Assembly: GCA_025459125.1 (NCBI GenBank)
Contig: JALORE010000024.1
Span: forward strand, 1-57,748
Origin: Planctomycetota bacterium
GTDB lineage: Bacteria > Planctomycetota > Phycisphaerae > Sedimentisphaerales > Anaerobacaceae
DNA: 57,748 nucleotides
Direction: 5' to 3'
Made by a program: the position numbers and the translations under genes. This document shows positions 24,146 through 32,843 of this stretch, in pieces (positions within the stretch are counted from its first letter, which is position 1; each line of letters starts with the position of its first letter). The notes beneath the pieces were generated by a model, which was given only the letters and a program-made list of their open reading frames with translations, was not told the origin of the DNA and made no database searches.

Positions 24146-25669
24146 ATGAGATCAAGTGCCCAGAGTGGTCTTCTCCAGCCGGTTCTTACTCTCATGGGAG
24201 AAGGTGTGCACAGCACACCCTACGCCCGGGGCTATGCCAAAGTGGCGGGTGGCAGCGGCAAGCGGAGTCCTCGGAGCTTGCCGCTGGTGCCTGGTGTGCG
24301 CACGAACGAGCGGCAAGCTGACGCTTGCCGCTGCCACCCGGTAGGCGCCGGACTGGTCCAGTTGTTGCTGATCCTGTGGCCAGCACTGCTACCGGTCAGC
24401 GCCTCTCTCGGCAGTCCGGCGGCGCCACCGGTGCGGTACGTGATCGTCGTCACCGGCGGCGAACTGCTCACCGGCGCCTATCCCGATGGGCATACTGTCT
24501 TCCTCACGCGCACGCTCCGACCGCTGGGCCTGCAATGCGTCGGCTCGCTCTGCATCGACGACAAGCCGGCGGATATCAAGGAAGCCCTGGGTTTTGCCGC
24601 CGGCGAAGCGTCGCTGATCATCATCACCGGCGGTCTCGGCCCTACGGACAATGACGTCACCCGCGAGACGCTGCGCGACTTCACGGGCATCGAGCTGCGG
24701 GAGCATCCGGACGTGCTCGCCGCGATGGCTCGGCGTTTCAGCACGCCCGCTGACAAGCTGCGGGCGAACCTGCGCCGCCAGGCGCGGACGCCCACGCAGG
24801 GCACCTATTTCAAGAATGCCAACGGGACCGCCGTCGGGCTCGTCTTTGAGACCAAGGAGCGTGTGATCGTCGCGTTGCCGGGACCGCCGCGGGAGCTGCA
24901 ACCCATGGCGCAGGAAGAGCTGGTGCCCTACCTGAGCCGCCGCTTCGGCACGCGGCTGCCGGGCGCGTCCCTGACGCTACGGTTCGTGGGACTCGGGCAA
25001 TCGCAGATCGATCAGACGCTCAAGGAGCGCGTGCCGCTGCCGGCCGATGTCACCACCTCCTCGCAGTTCGAGGGCAGCCGGGTGGATTTCACCTTCTCCC
25101 TGCCCAACGACACCCCCGGGGACCGGGCCCGTCTCCAGGAGCTGAAGGCCGGGATCGTGCAGCACCTGGGCGAGAACCTCTACGCCGATGACGAGACAAC
25201 GTCTCTGGAGGATTGTGTCGTGGGCCTGCTGGCGGCGCGCGGCCAGACGCTCGTGCTGGCCGAGATCGGCAGTGGCGGCACCCTGGCCGCGGCTCTCAAT
25301 GGGGCGCGGGGCGCTTCGCGTGTCCTGGCGGGCGCACACGTCGCACCGACGCCCGAGAGGCTGCGACATCTGCTCGGTCTCCGCGGGCCGTCCGCCGACA
25401 GCAATACGCCCCGGTCGTCAGCCATCCAGGAGTTCGCCCGGGCGGCGGCCGCGGAGGCCTCCAGTCCCTGGGCTATCGCGGTCGGCGAGGCCCAGCGCGG
25501 GGACTCCGGTCCCACCATGGAGGTCGCCTTCCGACAGCCGGACGGCCGCGTGGAGAGCCGCTCGGTCCGCGCGCCGGGCGCGGACGCGTCTGCGCGGTCA
25601 CGGTTGGCGACCGAGTTGCTGGACCAGTTGTGGCGGAGACTCAGACAAGGAGCGTCAAATGCCCGATGA
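24146..25669 (+). CDS. CinA-family protein with hydrophobic N-terminus interrupted by a repeat
   Basis: From residue ~97 the sequence matches CinA: VRYVIVVTGGELLTG, the MoCF/molybdopterin-binding-like signature ITGGLGPTDNDVTRETL, GTYFKNANGTAVGL and VALPGPPRELQPM. A C-terminal section resembles the CinA/PncC amidase, but its catalytic loop is altered (LAEIGSGGTLAAAL instead of AESCTGG), so nicotinamide-nucleotide deamidase activity is doubtful. Upstream of the CinA core lies a hydrophobic segment LVQLLLILWPALLPVSAS that looks like a signal peptide core. Upstream of that, codons ~34-65 are repeat family A. A GTG at 24431 would give a normal 412-residue cytosolic CinA. The start chosen has TATAAT and TAGGGAG upstream; the N-terminus is uncertain. 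Confidence 0.7.
   Translation: MRSSAQSGLLQPVLTLMGEGVHSTPYARGYAKVAGGSGKRSPRSLPLVPGVRTNERQADACRCHPVGAGLVQLLLILWPALLPVSASLGSPAAPPVRYVIVVTGGELLTGAYPDGHTVFLTRTLRPLGLQCVGSLCIDDKPADIKEALGFAAGEASLIIITGGLGPTDNDVTRETLRDFTGIELREHPDVLAAMARRFSTPADKLRANLRRQARTPTQGTYFKNANGTAVGLVFETKERVIVALPGPPRELQPMAQEELVPYLSRRFGTRLPGASLTLRFVGLGQSQIDQTLKERVPLPADVTTSSQFEGSRVDFTFSLPNDTPGDRARLQELKAGIVQHLGENLYADDETTSLEDCVVGLLAARGQTLVLAEIGSGGTLAAALNGARGASRVLAGAHVAPTPERLRHLLGLRGPSADSNTPRSSAIQEFARAAAAEASSPWAIAVGEAQRGDSGPTMEVAFRQPDGRVESRSVRAPGADASARSRLATELLDQLWRRLRQGASNAR
24247..24339. repeat. Palindromic repeat family A, copy 4, inside the CinA-like reading frame
   Basis: GGGTGGCAGCGGCAAGCG... pairs with ...CGCTTGCCGCTGCCACCC. 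The repeat is read without stops in the frame of the CinA-like gene (giving GGSGKRSPRSLPL...). It lies just before the stretch encoding the hydrophobic N-terminal segment. Confidence 0.8.
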
Positions 25670-26144
25670 AGTGCAGATCAGGATCGCCGGGCCGGAGGAC
25701 GTCGACACCATCGCCGAGCTCAATATCGCCATGGCCTGGGAGACGGAACGCCGGCAGCTCCATCCCGCCACCATCCGACGGGGTGTCCGTGCGGTCACGG
25801 AGGACGCCGACTACGGGTTCTACGTCGTGGCGGAGAATGCCGGTGCGGTGGTCGGGTGCCTGATGATTACCTATGAATGGAGCGATTGGCGCAGTGCCCT
25901 GTTCTGGTGGATTCAGAGCCTCTACGTGCGCCCGGCGTTTCGCCACCACGGCGTCTTCAAGCAGCTCCACGAATTTGTCAGGGCCCGGGCTCTGCAGGAC
26001 CCCAGGGTCTGCGGCCTGCGCCTCTATGTCGAGCAAGCCAACCACGTGGCCCAGAACGCCTACGATCGCGTCGGGATGAGACCGACAACGTACCGGATGT
26101 ACGAGGAGGCGCTCCAGTGCCCCGACGTACCCCCGGGCGCCTGA
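25659..26144 (+). CDS. GNAT-family N-acetyltransferase
   Basis: 161 residues from ATG 25659, with AAGGAG seven bases upstream. It overlaps the end of the CinA-like gene by 11 bases, so translation is likely coupled. GNAT fold marks are the N-terminal IRIAGPEDVDTIAELNIAMA, a central VVGCLMITYEWSD strand, the acetyl-CoA loop region LYVRPAFRHHGVFKQLHEFV (related to Q/RxxGxG/A) and the C-terminal NHVAQNAYDRVGMRPTTYRM. It transfers an acetyl group to an amine; the substrate is unknown. Confidence 0.88.
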   Translation: MPDEVQIRIAGPEDVDTIAELNIAMAWETERRQLHPATIRRGVRAVTEDADYGFYVVAENAGAVVGCLMITYEWSDWRSALFWWIQSLYVRPAFRHHGVFKQLHEFVRARALQDPRVCGLRLYVEQANHVAQNAYDRVGMRPTTYRMYEEALQCPDVPPGA

Positions 26145-26251
26145 GTCCGTTTCACGACCGAGATCCCCCACCGACACGAGGATGGGGCGTGGTGCGCACC
26201 CACCCCTGTGAAGGTGGAGTGGAGATTCCTTTGCTTTCGAAGTCTACGATC

Positions 26252-26382
26252 GGTGGCATCGGCCAGCGCAGCTTGCCGATGGCTCGCAGGATGGACGCAA
26301 ACGCCATCGGCAAGCTCCGAAGAGGGTTCCCAAACGCGATGAATCGCGTTTGGGGTTTCGACTCCGCTTGACGATGCCACCC
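26252..26382. repeat. Palindromic repeat family A, copy 5 (long form)
   Basis: Ends GGTGGCATCGG and GATGCCACC. The long form contains an extra hairpin, CCAAACGCGA with TCGCGTTTGG, next to CGAAGAGGGTTCC. Copy 7 at 36144-36277 carries the same kind of insert with a different palindrome. The convergent junction 26145-26471 holds no gene. Confidence 0.8.
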
Positions 26383-26471
26383 TGTCCTCACCTTCACAGC
26401 GTTGGTGGTGCGTACCGTGCGCCCTTGGACGCGACGTCACGCTGCCGCTGGGTGTCATCACGCGGTGGATG

Positions 26472-28520
26472 TCACGTCGGCTCAACGGCCAGGACGTCCA
26501 GCGAGTGGCCGGCCAAGTGCAAGGGACCATCCGCCGGCACGCTTTCGGCCTGTCCGCCCACGGGGTGCAGGAGAACCCGCCGGCCCCGCGCCCACAGGTC
26601 CAGCCGGATCTCCAGGGCGCTTGCGCCTTCGTTGAAGAGCAGGTAGTAATCGGTCCCGCCCTTACGGACGTGCCGTACCCGGAGGTCCGGAGCCGCCGGC
26701 TCGACCCGCACGTCCGGGGCAATGAGCTTGTCGACTTGCTGAATGAGCTCGGCCTCGGCCATCTTCTCATGCCAGCGAATGACTCGTCCCGCCTTGGCCA
26801 GCGTCTGGACAGCCAACTGGGCTTTCTGCGGCGGGAGTTCTTCGAGGATCAGGGCCCGGTAGTGCATGCCGGCCAGGCGAATCCCATCGCTGTCTACCTT
26901 GGCGTCCTCCCACAGGTGGCGTGCTTCTACATAGTTGAAGTCCCGCTGACGCTGGAAACAGACCTTGGCCGCCCGCCAGGGCAGGTAGTCATTCAGGCCG
27001 AGGATCGCGAGCGAGCAAACGTGCGTGCTGTCCGTGTTGAGCCAGCACAGGCGCGACGTGGCCTCGGCAAACGGCCGGTACTGCGGCCACCAGGTGTTAT
27101 TCGGCCCCACATCCGGCGGGCGTTCATCGATGCGCGGACCGCGGATCGAGTAGTAGAACGCGTGCGGCGCGAGCAGATTGCAGCCGCGAATCAGCAGCCA
27201 GTGGGCCAGCCACTGCATCTCCGCAAACGTGAAGTTGGGACCGAAGGCGCCGCAGAACTCGTTCATGTTGCGCCGCCGGCCGAGATGAATCATGGCCGAA
27301 GAGGCGCACTTGGCCTGCGTGGACTGCTCGCCTTTCAGGGCGGTGGGTTTGTCGGGCTCGACATAGCGCCAGACAATGTCCTGGCCGGGAATCTGGAAGT
27401 GGCGGAGCGGGCCGATGTCGTCGCCGCCCATCGGATGGCCGGTGAGACTGACGCTGTGAGCGTCGCACCACTGGGAGATCGGGCGATAGAACGTCTCCTC
27501 CAGGCGGGCCGCCAGGGCGCGCCCATAGTCCCGGCGGTACCGGTCCGCGTCCGGCTCGTCGTTGTACCACAGGGCCGGCAGGCGCTCCGTGAAATCGTAG
27601 TCCAGGAAAGCATTGACGTGCGCGAGGATCCCGGTGGTCCCGGGGACCATGCCCCGCTCCGCCCCGCGGGCCAGCAGGGACGGCTCATCGGTGAAGACCG
27701 CCTTGACCGTCTTGCCGAAATGCGGACGAAATTCGTCATAGAAACGTTGGTAAACAAGTCGTATGAAACAGGCGACGGCTTCCGGGTTCAGGATGTCGGC
27801 GCCCGGCGGCTGATTCTCGGATACCTCCCGGTGGTCGGCCCGCCGGGGCGGGTCGTCCTGCGTGAAATGCAGACCGCGGATCGTGGAGTGTCCCGCGCGG
27901 GCCGCCCGGTCCACCACCGCAATGCGGTGCCCGTTCTTTTGGCGTGGGACAATCGCGACCAGATTCTGGCCGGGCGCCAGGGCCGGCTCGCCGTTGTCGC
28001 CGATCCGCACGCCCTGCACCTCCGTCTGCGGCTTGGCCTCCTCCAGATCGACGCACACCAGCCCCCGGGTGCGAAAGGCCGGATTCCGGTCCACGACCTG
28101 GCCGCTGGAAGAGCCGCTCGGATACATGCCCTCGTCATACAGGATGACCCACATGTCCCGCTCGGCGGCCCGCTCGATGACAAAGCGCATCAGCTCGATC
28201 ATCCGCGGGCTGAGCCAGCCGATCTCCTTCGGCAGCCCAGCGCGGGGATGAATCACGAAGGCGTACACACCATGCGCCCGGAAGTCCTCCATCTGGCGCA
28301 GCAGTTCCTTTTCGGTCAGGTTATCGTTCCAGAACCAGAACGGCGCCTGGGAGAACTCGCTCGGCGGTTTGCGCCATTCCTCCGGCAGCTTCACGCCCTT
28401 GTCCATCGTATCGGCTCCGACCGCGGACCGCCCCACCGCAGGCAGAACCAGCCCCGCGGCCCCGGCACCGACGGCCTCGAGAAAGTGACGACGATTGAGG
28501 TTGCCCATCGTGGTTTCCAT
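26472..28520 (-). CDS. Tat-exported GH106-like glycoside hydrolase (alpha-L-rhamnosidase type)
   Basis: 682 residues from ATG 28520; ATG 28508 is also possible, and neither has a strong Shine-Dalgarno. Tat signal NRRHFLEAVGAGAAGLVLP. The family 106 opening is clear: FWFWNDNLTEKELLRQMEDF, GVYAFVIHPRAGLP, WVILYDEGMYPSGSSSG. Later blocks are AVFTDEPSLLA and LTGHPMGGDDIGPL, with acidic residues in the positions expected for a retaining or inverting glycosidase (E in TDEPS), followed by RGCNLLAPHAFYYSIRGPR. GH106 enzymes release rhamnose from polysaccharides such as rhamnogalacturonan. At 682 residues it is shorter than most GH106 proteins and lacks the usual C-terminal jelly-roll modules. Confidence 0.82.
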   Translation of the reverse strand: METTMGNLNRRHFLEAVGAGAAGLVLPAVGRSAVGADTMDKGVKLPEEWRKPPSEFSQAPFWFWNDNLTEKELLRQMEDFRAHGVYAFVIHPRAGLPKEIGWLSPRMIELMRFVIERAAERDMWVILYDEGMYPSGSSSGQVVDRNPAFRTRGLVCVDLEEAKPQTEVQGVRIGDNGEPALAPGQNLVAIVPRQKNGHRIAVVDRAARAGHSTIRGLHFTQDDPPRRADHREVSENQPPGADILNPEAVACFIRLVYQRFYDEFRPHFGKTVKAVFTDEPSLLARGAERGMVPGTTGILAHVNAFLDYDFTERLPALWYNDEPDADRYRRDYGRALAARLEETFYRPISQWCDAHSVSLTGHPMGGDDIGPLRHFQIPGQDIVWRYVEPDKPTALKGEQSTQAKCASSAMIHLGRRRNMNEFCGAFGPNFTFAEMQWLAHWLLIRGCNLLAPHAFYYSIRGPRIDERPPDVGPNNTWWPQYRPFAEATSRLCWLNTDSTHVCSLAILGLNDYLPWRAAKVCFQRQRDFNYVEARHLWEDAKVDSDGIRLAGMHYRALILEELPPQKAQLAVQTLAKAGRVIRWHEKMAEAELIQQVDKLIAPDVRVEPAAPDLRVRHVRKGGTDYYLLFNEGASALEIRLDLWARGRRVLLHPVGGQAESVPADGPLHLAGHSLDVLAVEPT

Positions 28521-28597
28521 GGCACATAGAGTAGCGAATCGGCCGCAATTTGACAAGACCGCGAATGACGGTCTTCTCCTGCGCCGGTGGATAAGTC

Positions 28598-28603
28598 TAT
28601 AAT
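28598..28603 (+). promoter_or_regulatory. Candidate -10 box (TATAAT)
   Basis: A perfect TATAAT lies 57 bases before the prepilin ATG. No convincing -35. It lies between the divergent starts at 28520 and 28660. Confidence 0.45.
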
Positions 28604-28645
28604 AGTGCTGTTGGCGTCGGATCGGATGGCAAACCGTGCCGCAAC

Positions 28646-28656
28646 AAAGGAGGTGA
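28646..28656 (+). promoter_or_regulatory. Very strong Shine-Dalgarno (AAAGGAGGTGA)
   Basis: Full match to the 16S anti-Shine-Dalgarno, four bases before ATG 28660. It fixes the prepilin start. Confidence 0.8.
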
Positions 28657-28659
28657 GGT

Positions 28660-29436
28660 ATGACGGCACCGCGACGGGCGTTCACCCTGATCGAGCTGCT
28701 GGTCGTGATCGCGATCATCGCGGTCCTGATGGCCGTGCTGATGCCGGCGCTCGGGTACGTCCGCAAGCACGCCCGGGGCAGCGTGTGCCAGAGCAACCTG
28801 CGTCAACTGTGCCTGGCGATGAATCTCTACGCCCTGGATCACGAGGATCGCACCATGCCCTTCTCGCACCAGGCCGGCGAATACTGGTTCCACCAACTGG
28901 CCCCCTACCTGAATGCCAAGGACTACAAGAACCATCCACAGGAGCACCTTCGCGGCGTGATGGAGGTCGCGTTTTGTCCGATGACGAAACGCCAGGAACG
29001 GTCGGAAGCCTCCTACTATGGCACGGCCTCGTTGTCCTGGCGTTTCCTGGGCGGCGAAGGCAGCTATGGGCTGAATCTGTGGCTGCAGCCGAACGACCCG
29101 ATCTACCGCAAAGACCTGCCCGGCCAGCAGCAGAACTTCTTCGAGAAGTACGCGGACGCCAGCGGCGCGGTGCCGGTGCTGGGCGACTGCGTCTGGGTGG
29201 GCGGCTGGCCCTATGCGGCGGACAAGGTCCCCGCCGACCTCACCGGCACAACGGGCTACCCCGGCTATCCGCACGGCCAGGGATTCTTCATGGGCCGCTT
29301 CTGCGTCGACCGTCACAAGACGGCAGTCAACCTCGGCTTCGTGGACACGCACGCGGCGCGAGTGCCCCTGCTGGAGTTGTGGTCCCAGAGATGGCACCGG
29401 ACCTTCGCGCCGAACCCCAACGTCACCCTGCCGTGA
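28660..29436 (+). CDS. Type II/IV prepilin-like protein (single-gene pseudopilin)
   Basis: 258 residues. A short basic leader ends at the prepilin peptidase site, then [20 protein letters not shown], the methylated hydrophobic helix that assembles into pili or pseudopili. A globular part follows with [19 protein letters not shown], typical of planctomycetal prepilins, and the C-terminal block [19 protein letters not shown], a variant of the 'H-X9-DG' ending (here H...DTH). The protein is exported and anchored in the cell envelope. It stands alone next to a divergent glycosidase, as is common for these paralogues. Confidence 0.9.
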   Translation: MTAPRRAFTLIELLVVIAIIAVLMAVLMPALGYVRKHARGSVCQSNLRQLCLAMNLYALDHEDRTMPFSHQAGEYWFHQLAPYLNAKDYKNHPQEHLRGVMEVAFCPMTKRQERSEASYYGTASLSWRFLGGEGSYGLNLWLQPNDPIYRKDLPGQQQNFFEKYADASGAVPVLGDCVWVGGWPYAADKVPADLTGTTGYPGYPHGQGFFMGRFCVDRHKTAVNLGFVDTHAARVPLLELWSQRWHRTFAPNPNVTLP

Positions 29437-29526
29437 GTCTGTGTGCGCCATCGACACACGAGAGAGCCGAGCCGATCTGGGTAGAGCGGGATCTACTACT
29501 CTGTCCATCCTGAAACGGCAGGTTCC

Positions 29527-29617
29527 GGGTGGCAGCGGCAAGCGTCGGCTTGCCGATGGTTGGCCCCTCCGCCATCGACAAGACCCGCGCAAAGCCTCCG
29601 GCCGTGCCGCTGCCACC
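29527..29617. repeat. Palindromic repeat family A, copy 6
   Basis: GGGTGGCAGCGGCAAGCG pairs with GTGCCGCTGCCACC; inner CTTGCCGATGG against CCATCGACAAG. It lies between two genes on the same strand. Confidence 0.8.
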
Positions 29618-29720
29618 GATCGTCCTGGGGTGGACGGAATGCTACCATGAATCCCGGCCCCGCAAACCGTAGGTGTGCGACAAAGCAGTGGCAGCCAAAG
29701 TCATCTGCCTGCCAGCGGTT

Positions 29721-29752
29721 GAGATTGCCTCGCTTCGCTCGCAATGACAGGC
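29721..29752. repeat. Partial repeat family D (right half)
   Basis: GAGATTGCCTCGCTTCGCTC followed by GCAATGACAGG matches the right half of the copies at 22373-22453 and 43785-43864. Confidence 0.6.
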
Positions 29753-29958
29753 GGAAGGTTTGCCACGACTATGTCCTGGACTCGGACCTGTCCGGTCCCG
29801 AGGAAGCGCTGGACATTCTGCCGCCGACGGTCTATTCTGGCGGTCTTTGCCGATCCCACCGGGCCCGACGTTAGCGCGCGGAGCGATCGTGGCAATTTCT
29901 TACCCGGCCGGAGCGTCTATCCTGGGCCTTGGCGACAAATAACGTGAGGTACGTGTGC

Positions 29959-31575
29959 ATGGGCATGGTCGGGTTGAGGTCTGATAAGAACCTCCTGGTT
30001 GTATCACTGCTGGTCTTTCTGTGTGGTTCGTGCACCCGCCATAACGCCCGCACTCCCGAGGATTACATTGGTCCCATAAGTGCCGAACCGAATGCCCCGC
30101 GTATCAGTGCCAACGGCGCCGTCGATCCGCGGGCCGCAATCCGAACTCCGCAACGCCAGGAGGGTCCTCTGCGGGTAACCACGGAGCAGGCCGTCCTGGT
30201 GGCTCTGGAAAACAATCGGGCGCTGGTGGTCGAGCGATTCAATCCGCAGATTGCGCGGACCTTCGTGCCGGAGCGGCTCGCCATCTTTGACCCGGTCCTG
30301 ACCGCGGAGTTCGGCTACGGGTGGGACTGGCTCCGGGACGCACCGGTGGACTTCGACCGCAGCGGCCCCACGGCCGGCGTCGGCGTCCGGGAGTTTCTGC
30401 CGGGCGGGACCACACTGGGTGTCACCGGGAGCACGCAGTTCAGCGCCCCCATCGACATGGGCGACGAATACGCCTCGACCATCGCGTTCCAGGCGACGCA
30501 GGCGCTGCTGCAGGGAGCCGGCGCCGCGGTGAACCTCGCCGCCGTGGATCAGGCGCGGATCGATGTACAGCTCTCGCAGTATGAGTTGCGGGGCTTCGTG
30601 CAGAGCCTGATCGCACAGGTCGAGGAGACCTACTGGGATTACGTCCTGGCCGAGCGCCGTATCGCGATCTACCGCCAGTCGCTGGACCTGGCCCAAAAGC
30701 AGTGGGAGGAAACACGGGAGCGCATCCGCGTGGGGGACCTGGCCAAAACCGAATTGTCCGCAGCCGAGGCCGAGGTCGCTTTGCGCCGTGAGGCCCTGAT
30801 CAACGCCCGCAGCACGCTGGCCAAGACGAAGCTGAGTCTGCTGCGTCTGGTCAACCCGCCGGGGGCGCGTCTGTGGGACCGGGAGATCCTGCCGCTCAGC
30901 CTGCCGGTCAGCCCGGCCATCATGCTGGATGACGTGGAGCCGCACGTGACGTTGGCCCTGCGGATGCGTCCCGAGCTGAATCAGGCCAAGCTTCTCTGGC
31001 AACGGGATGAGTTGGAGGTCGTCAAGACGCGCAACGGCCTGCTCCCGAAACTCGACCTGTTCGTCACCCTGGGCCGGACGGGGTTCGCGGACTCGTTCGG
31101 CCGGTCGCTCGCGGGCTCCGAAGGCAACGGCTACAGCGCCCTGGCCGGGCTGTCCTTTGAATTCCCGGCGGGCAACCGGGCGGCCGGGGCCCGCCACCAC
31201 CGCGCGGTTCTGACGCTCCACCAGGCACGGCAGGCCATCGGCAACCTGTCGCAACTGATCGAGCTGGACGTCCGCACCGCCTATCTGGAAATCGCGCGCT
31301 CGCAGGAGCAGGTGACCGCCACCGCGGCGACGCGCAAGCTCCAGGAAGAAAAGCTCCAGGTGGAAACCGAGAAGTTCCGGCTGGGCAAGTCCACCTCCCT
31401 GCTCGTCGCCCAGGCCCAGCGAGACCTGGTCTCCAGCCAGATCGATGAGATCCAGGCGGTTGTCAACTATCTGAAGTCGTTCGTGGAGATGTACCGCCAG
31501 GAAGGCTCACTGCTGGAGCGGCGCGGGATTGCCGGTCCGGGCCGGGAGCCGGTAGAATGGCTGGAAGAGCCTTGA
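29959..31575 (+). CDS. TolC-family outer membrane efflux lipoprotein
   Basis: 538 residues from ATG 29959, with GAGGT eight bases upstream. The signal peptide ends in a lipobox (LVFLCGSC), so the protein is probably lipid-anchored like OprM/CusC. Two homologous outer-membrane-channel repeats are visible, each with long helices (QYELRGFVQSLIAQVEETYW ... SLDLAQKQWEETRERIRVGD; second half LIELDVRTAYLEIARSQEQV ... EKLQVETEKFRLGKSTSLLV). It forms the outer-membrane exit duct of a tripartite pump with the two genes that follow. The order channel, adaptor, permease is typical. Confidence 0.92.
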   Translation: MGMVGLRSDKNLLVVSLLVFLCGSCTRHNARTPEDYIGPISAEPNAPRISANGAVDPRAAIRTPQRQEGPLRVTTEQAVLVALENNRALVVERFNPQIARTFVPERLAIFDPVLTAEFGYGWDWLRDAPVDFDRSGPTAGVGVREFLPGGTTLGVTGSTQFSAPIDMGDEYASTIAFQATQALLQGAGAAVNLAAVDQARIDVQLSQYELRGFVQSLIAQVEETYWDYVLAERRIAIYRQSLDLAQKQWEETRERIRVGDLAKTELSAAEAEVALRREALINARSTLAKTKLSLLRLVNPPGARLWDREILPLSLPVSPAIMLDDVEPHVTLALRMRPELNQAKLLWQRDELEVVKTRNGLLPKLDLFVTLGRTGFADSFGRSLAGSEGNGYSALAGLSFEFPAGNRAAGARHHRAVLTLHQARQAIGNLSQLIELDVRTAYLEIARSQEQVTATAATRKLQEEKLQVETEKFRLGKSTSLLVAQAQRDLVSSQIDEIQAVVNYLKSFVEMYRQEGSLLERRGIAGPGREPVEWLEEP

Positions 31576-31616
31576 CTCCAGTGCGTGGGCAAGAGCACGC
31601 GCGATAGGGATCCAAA

Positions 31617-32843
31617 ATGAACGCGAGTCTGCTTTCGAGTTTCGTCCTGGTCGTAGGGGTGGGGAGTCTGCTGCTGGCCGCCGGTTGTCCGAAACAATCG
31701 GCAGCGAAGCAGGGACCGAGGTCCGAGGGTGGGCCGGCGGTGCCCGTCACGACGGCCGCCGTGGTGCAGCGAGCGACTGCCGTCACGGTCCCCAGCTTCG
31801 GCACGGTGGAAGCCTGCGCCGATGTTGAAGTCAAGGCCCAGGTGACCGGCATCCTGGTGCAGGTGCACCTTACCGAGGGCCAGATGGTGAAGAAAGGCGA
31901 CCTGCTCCTGTCCATCGATCCGCGCCAGCCGCAGGCGAACTTGAAGATGGCCCGGGCCAACCTGGAGAGAGACCAGGCCCAGTTGAAGAACGCCGAGCGG
32001 GAAGCCGCGCGGCAGACCGAGTTGCTGCAGAAAGGCTACGCGTCGCAGGAGATCTATGACCAGGCCATGACCGCGGTCGAAACCCTGCGGGCCGCGGTCA
32101 GCGCCGACCAGGCGGCGATCGAGAACGCGGCTTTGCAGCTCGATTACTGCTCGATCCGCTCGCCGGTCGATGGCTGTGCCGGTCGTCTGGAGGTCCATCA
32201 AGGCAACCTCGTCAAGGCCAACGACGTCTCCGTCGTGACGATCCGGCAGATCGACCCCATTTACGTCAGCTTCTGGGTCCGCGAGCAACACCTGCCAGCC
32301 ATCCAGAAACACAGGGCCACGCGTGCCCTGGACGTTGGCGTGACACCGCCCGGTGCAGGCGGCGCCCCGGCGCACGGGGTGTTGTCCTTCGTGGACAACA
32401 CCGTGGACCCCGCCAATCGAACGATCCATTTGCGCGCCACGTTTGAGAATAAGGACCGTCGGCTCTGGCCGGGGCAGTACGTGAACGTAGTGCTGACCGT
32501 CGCCCAGGAGGCGGACTCGATTGTAGTGCCGTTGCCGGCCATCCAGCCGGGCCAGGACCAGCAGTTCATTTACGTGGTCAAGTCGGACCAGACGGTGGAA
32601 GCCAGGCCGGTGACGGTCAAACGCGCCCTCGACGACAAGGAGAGCGTGGTGGAAGGCGTGCGACCGGGCGAGGTGGTCGTTACGGATGGTCATTTGCGGT
32701 TGGTGCCGGGAGCGCGGGTACAGATCAAAGGCGGGGACGCGACCGGCGGACCGGCAAGGACCGCCGCTCGACCGGCGCCCGAGGGCCCATCCGCTCCGCC
32801 CGCCTCGAAACCCACCGGCAAGGATGAGGTGACGAATCCATGA
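31617..32843 (+). CDS. RND efflux periplasmic adaptor (HlyD/MFP) lipoprotein
   Basis: 408 residues. The signal ends in lipobox LLLAAGC, so it is anchored by lipid in the inner membrane. Domains in order are the first barrel half (TVPSFGTVEACADVEVKAQV), the lipoyl half (ILVQVHLTEGQMVKKGDLLL), the helical hairpin (RANLERDQAQLKNAEREAAR), the lipoyl return (YCSIRSPVDGCAGRLEVHQG), the beta-barrel (VLSFVDNTVDPANRTIHLRA) and the membrane-proximal domain, then a Pro/Ala-rich tail. It couples the permease to the TolC channel. Its stop overlaps the permease start by four bases (ATGA). Confidence 0.94.
   Translation: MNASLLSSFVLVVGVGSLLLAAGCPKQSAAKQGPRSEGGPAVPVTTAAVVQRATAVTVPSFGTVEACADVEVKAQVTGILVQVHLTEGQMVKKGDLLLSIDPRQPQANLKMARANLERDQAQLKNAEREAARQTELLQKGYASQEIYDQAMTAVETLRAAVSADQAAIENAALQLDYCSIRSPVDGCAGRLEVHQGNLVKANDVSVVTIRQIDPIYVSFWVREQHLPAIQKHRATRALDVGVTPPGAGGAPAHGVLSFVDNTVDPANRTIHLRATFENKDRRLWPGQYVNVVLTVAQEADSIVVPLPAIQPGQDQQFIYVVKSDQTVEARPVTVKRALDDKESVVEGVRPGEVVVTDGHLRLVPGARVQIKGGDATGGPARTAARPAPEGPSAPPASKPTGKDEVTNP

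Larger units (their letters stand above)
29437..29958. other. Gene-free stretch with repeats before the efflux operon
   Basis: 522 bases without a credible gene. It contains repeat family A copy 6 (29527-29617) and a partial family D copy (29721-29752). The last ~100 bases must hold the promoter of the efflux operon, but no clear -10/-35 pair was recognised. The Shine-Dalgarno GAGGT lies at 29946-29950. Confidence 0.5.

Noticed and set aside
26469..28529. 686-codon rightward open frame
   Set aside because: Antisense to the GH106-like gene, which has a Tat signal and family motifs.
28550..28555. TTGACA as the -35 of the prepilin gene
   Set aside because: It is 42 bases from the TATAAT at 28598, too far for a sigma-70 promoter.
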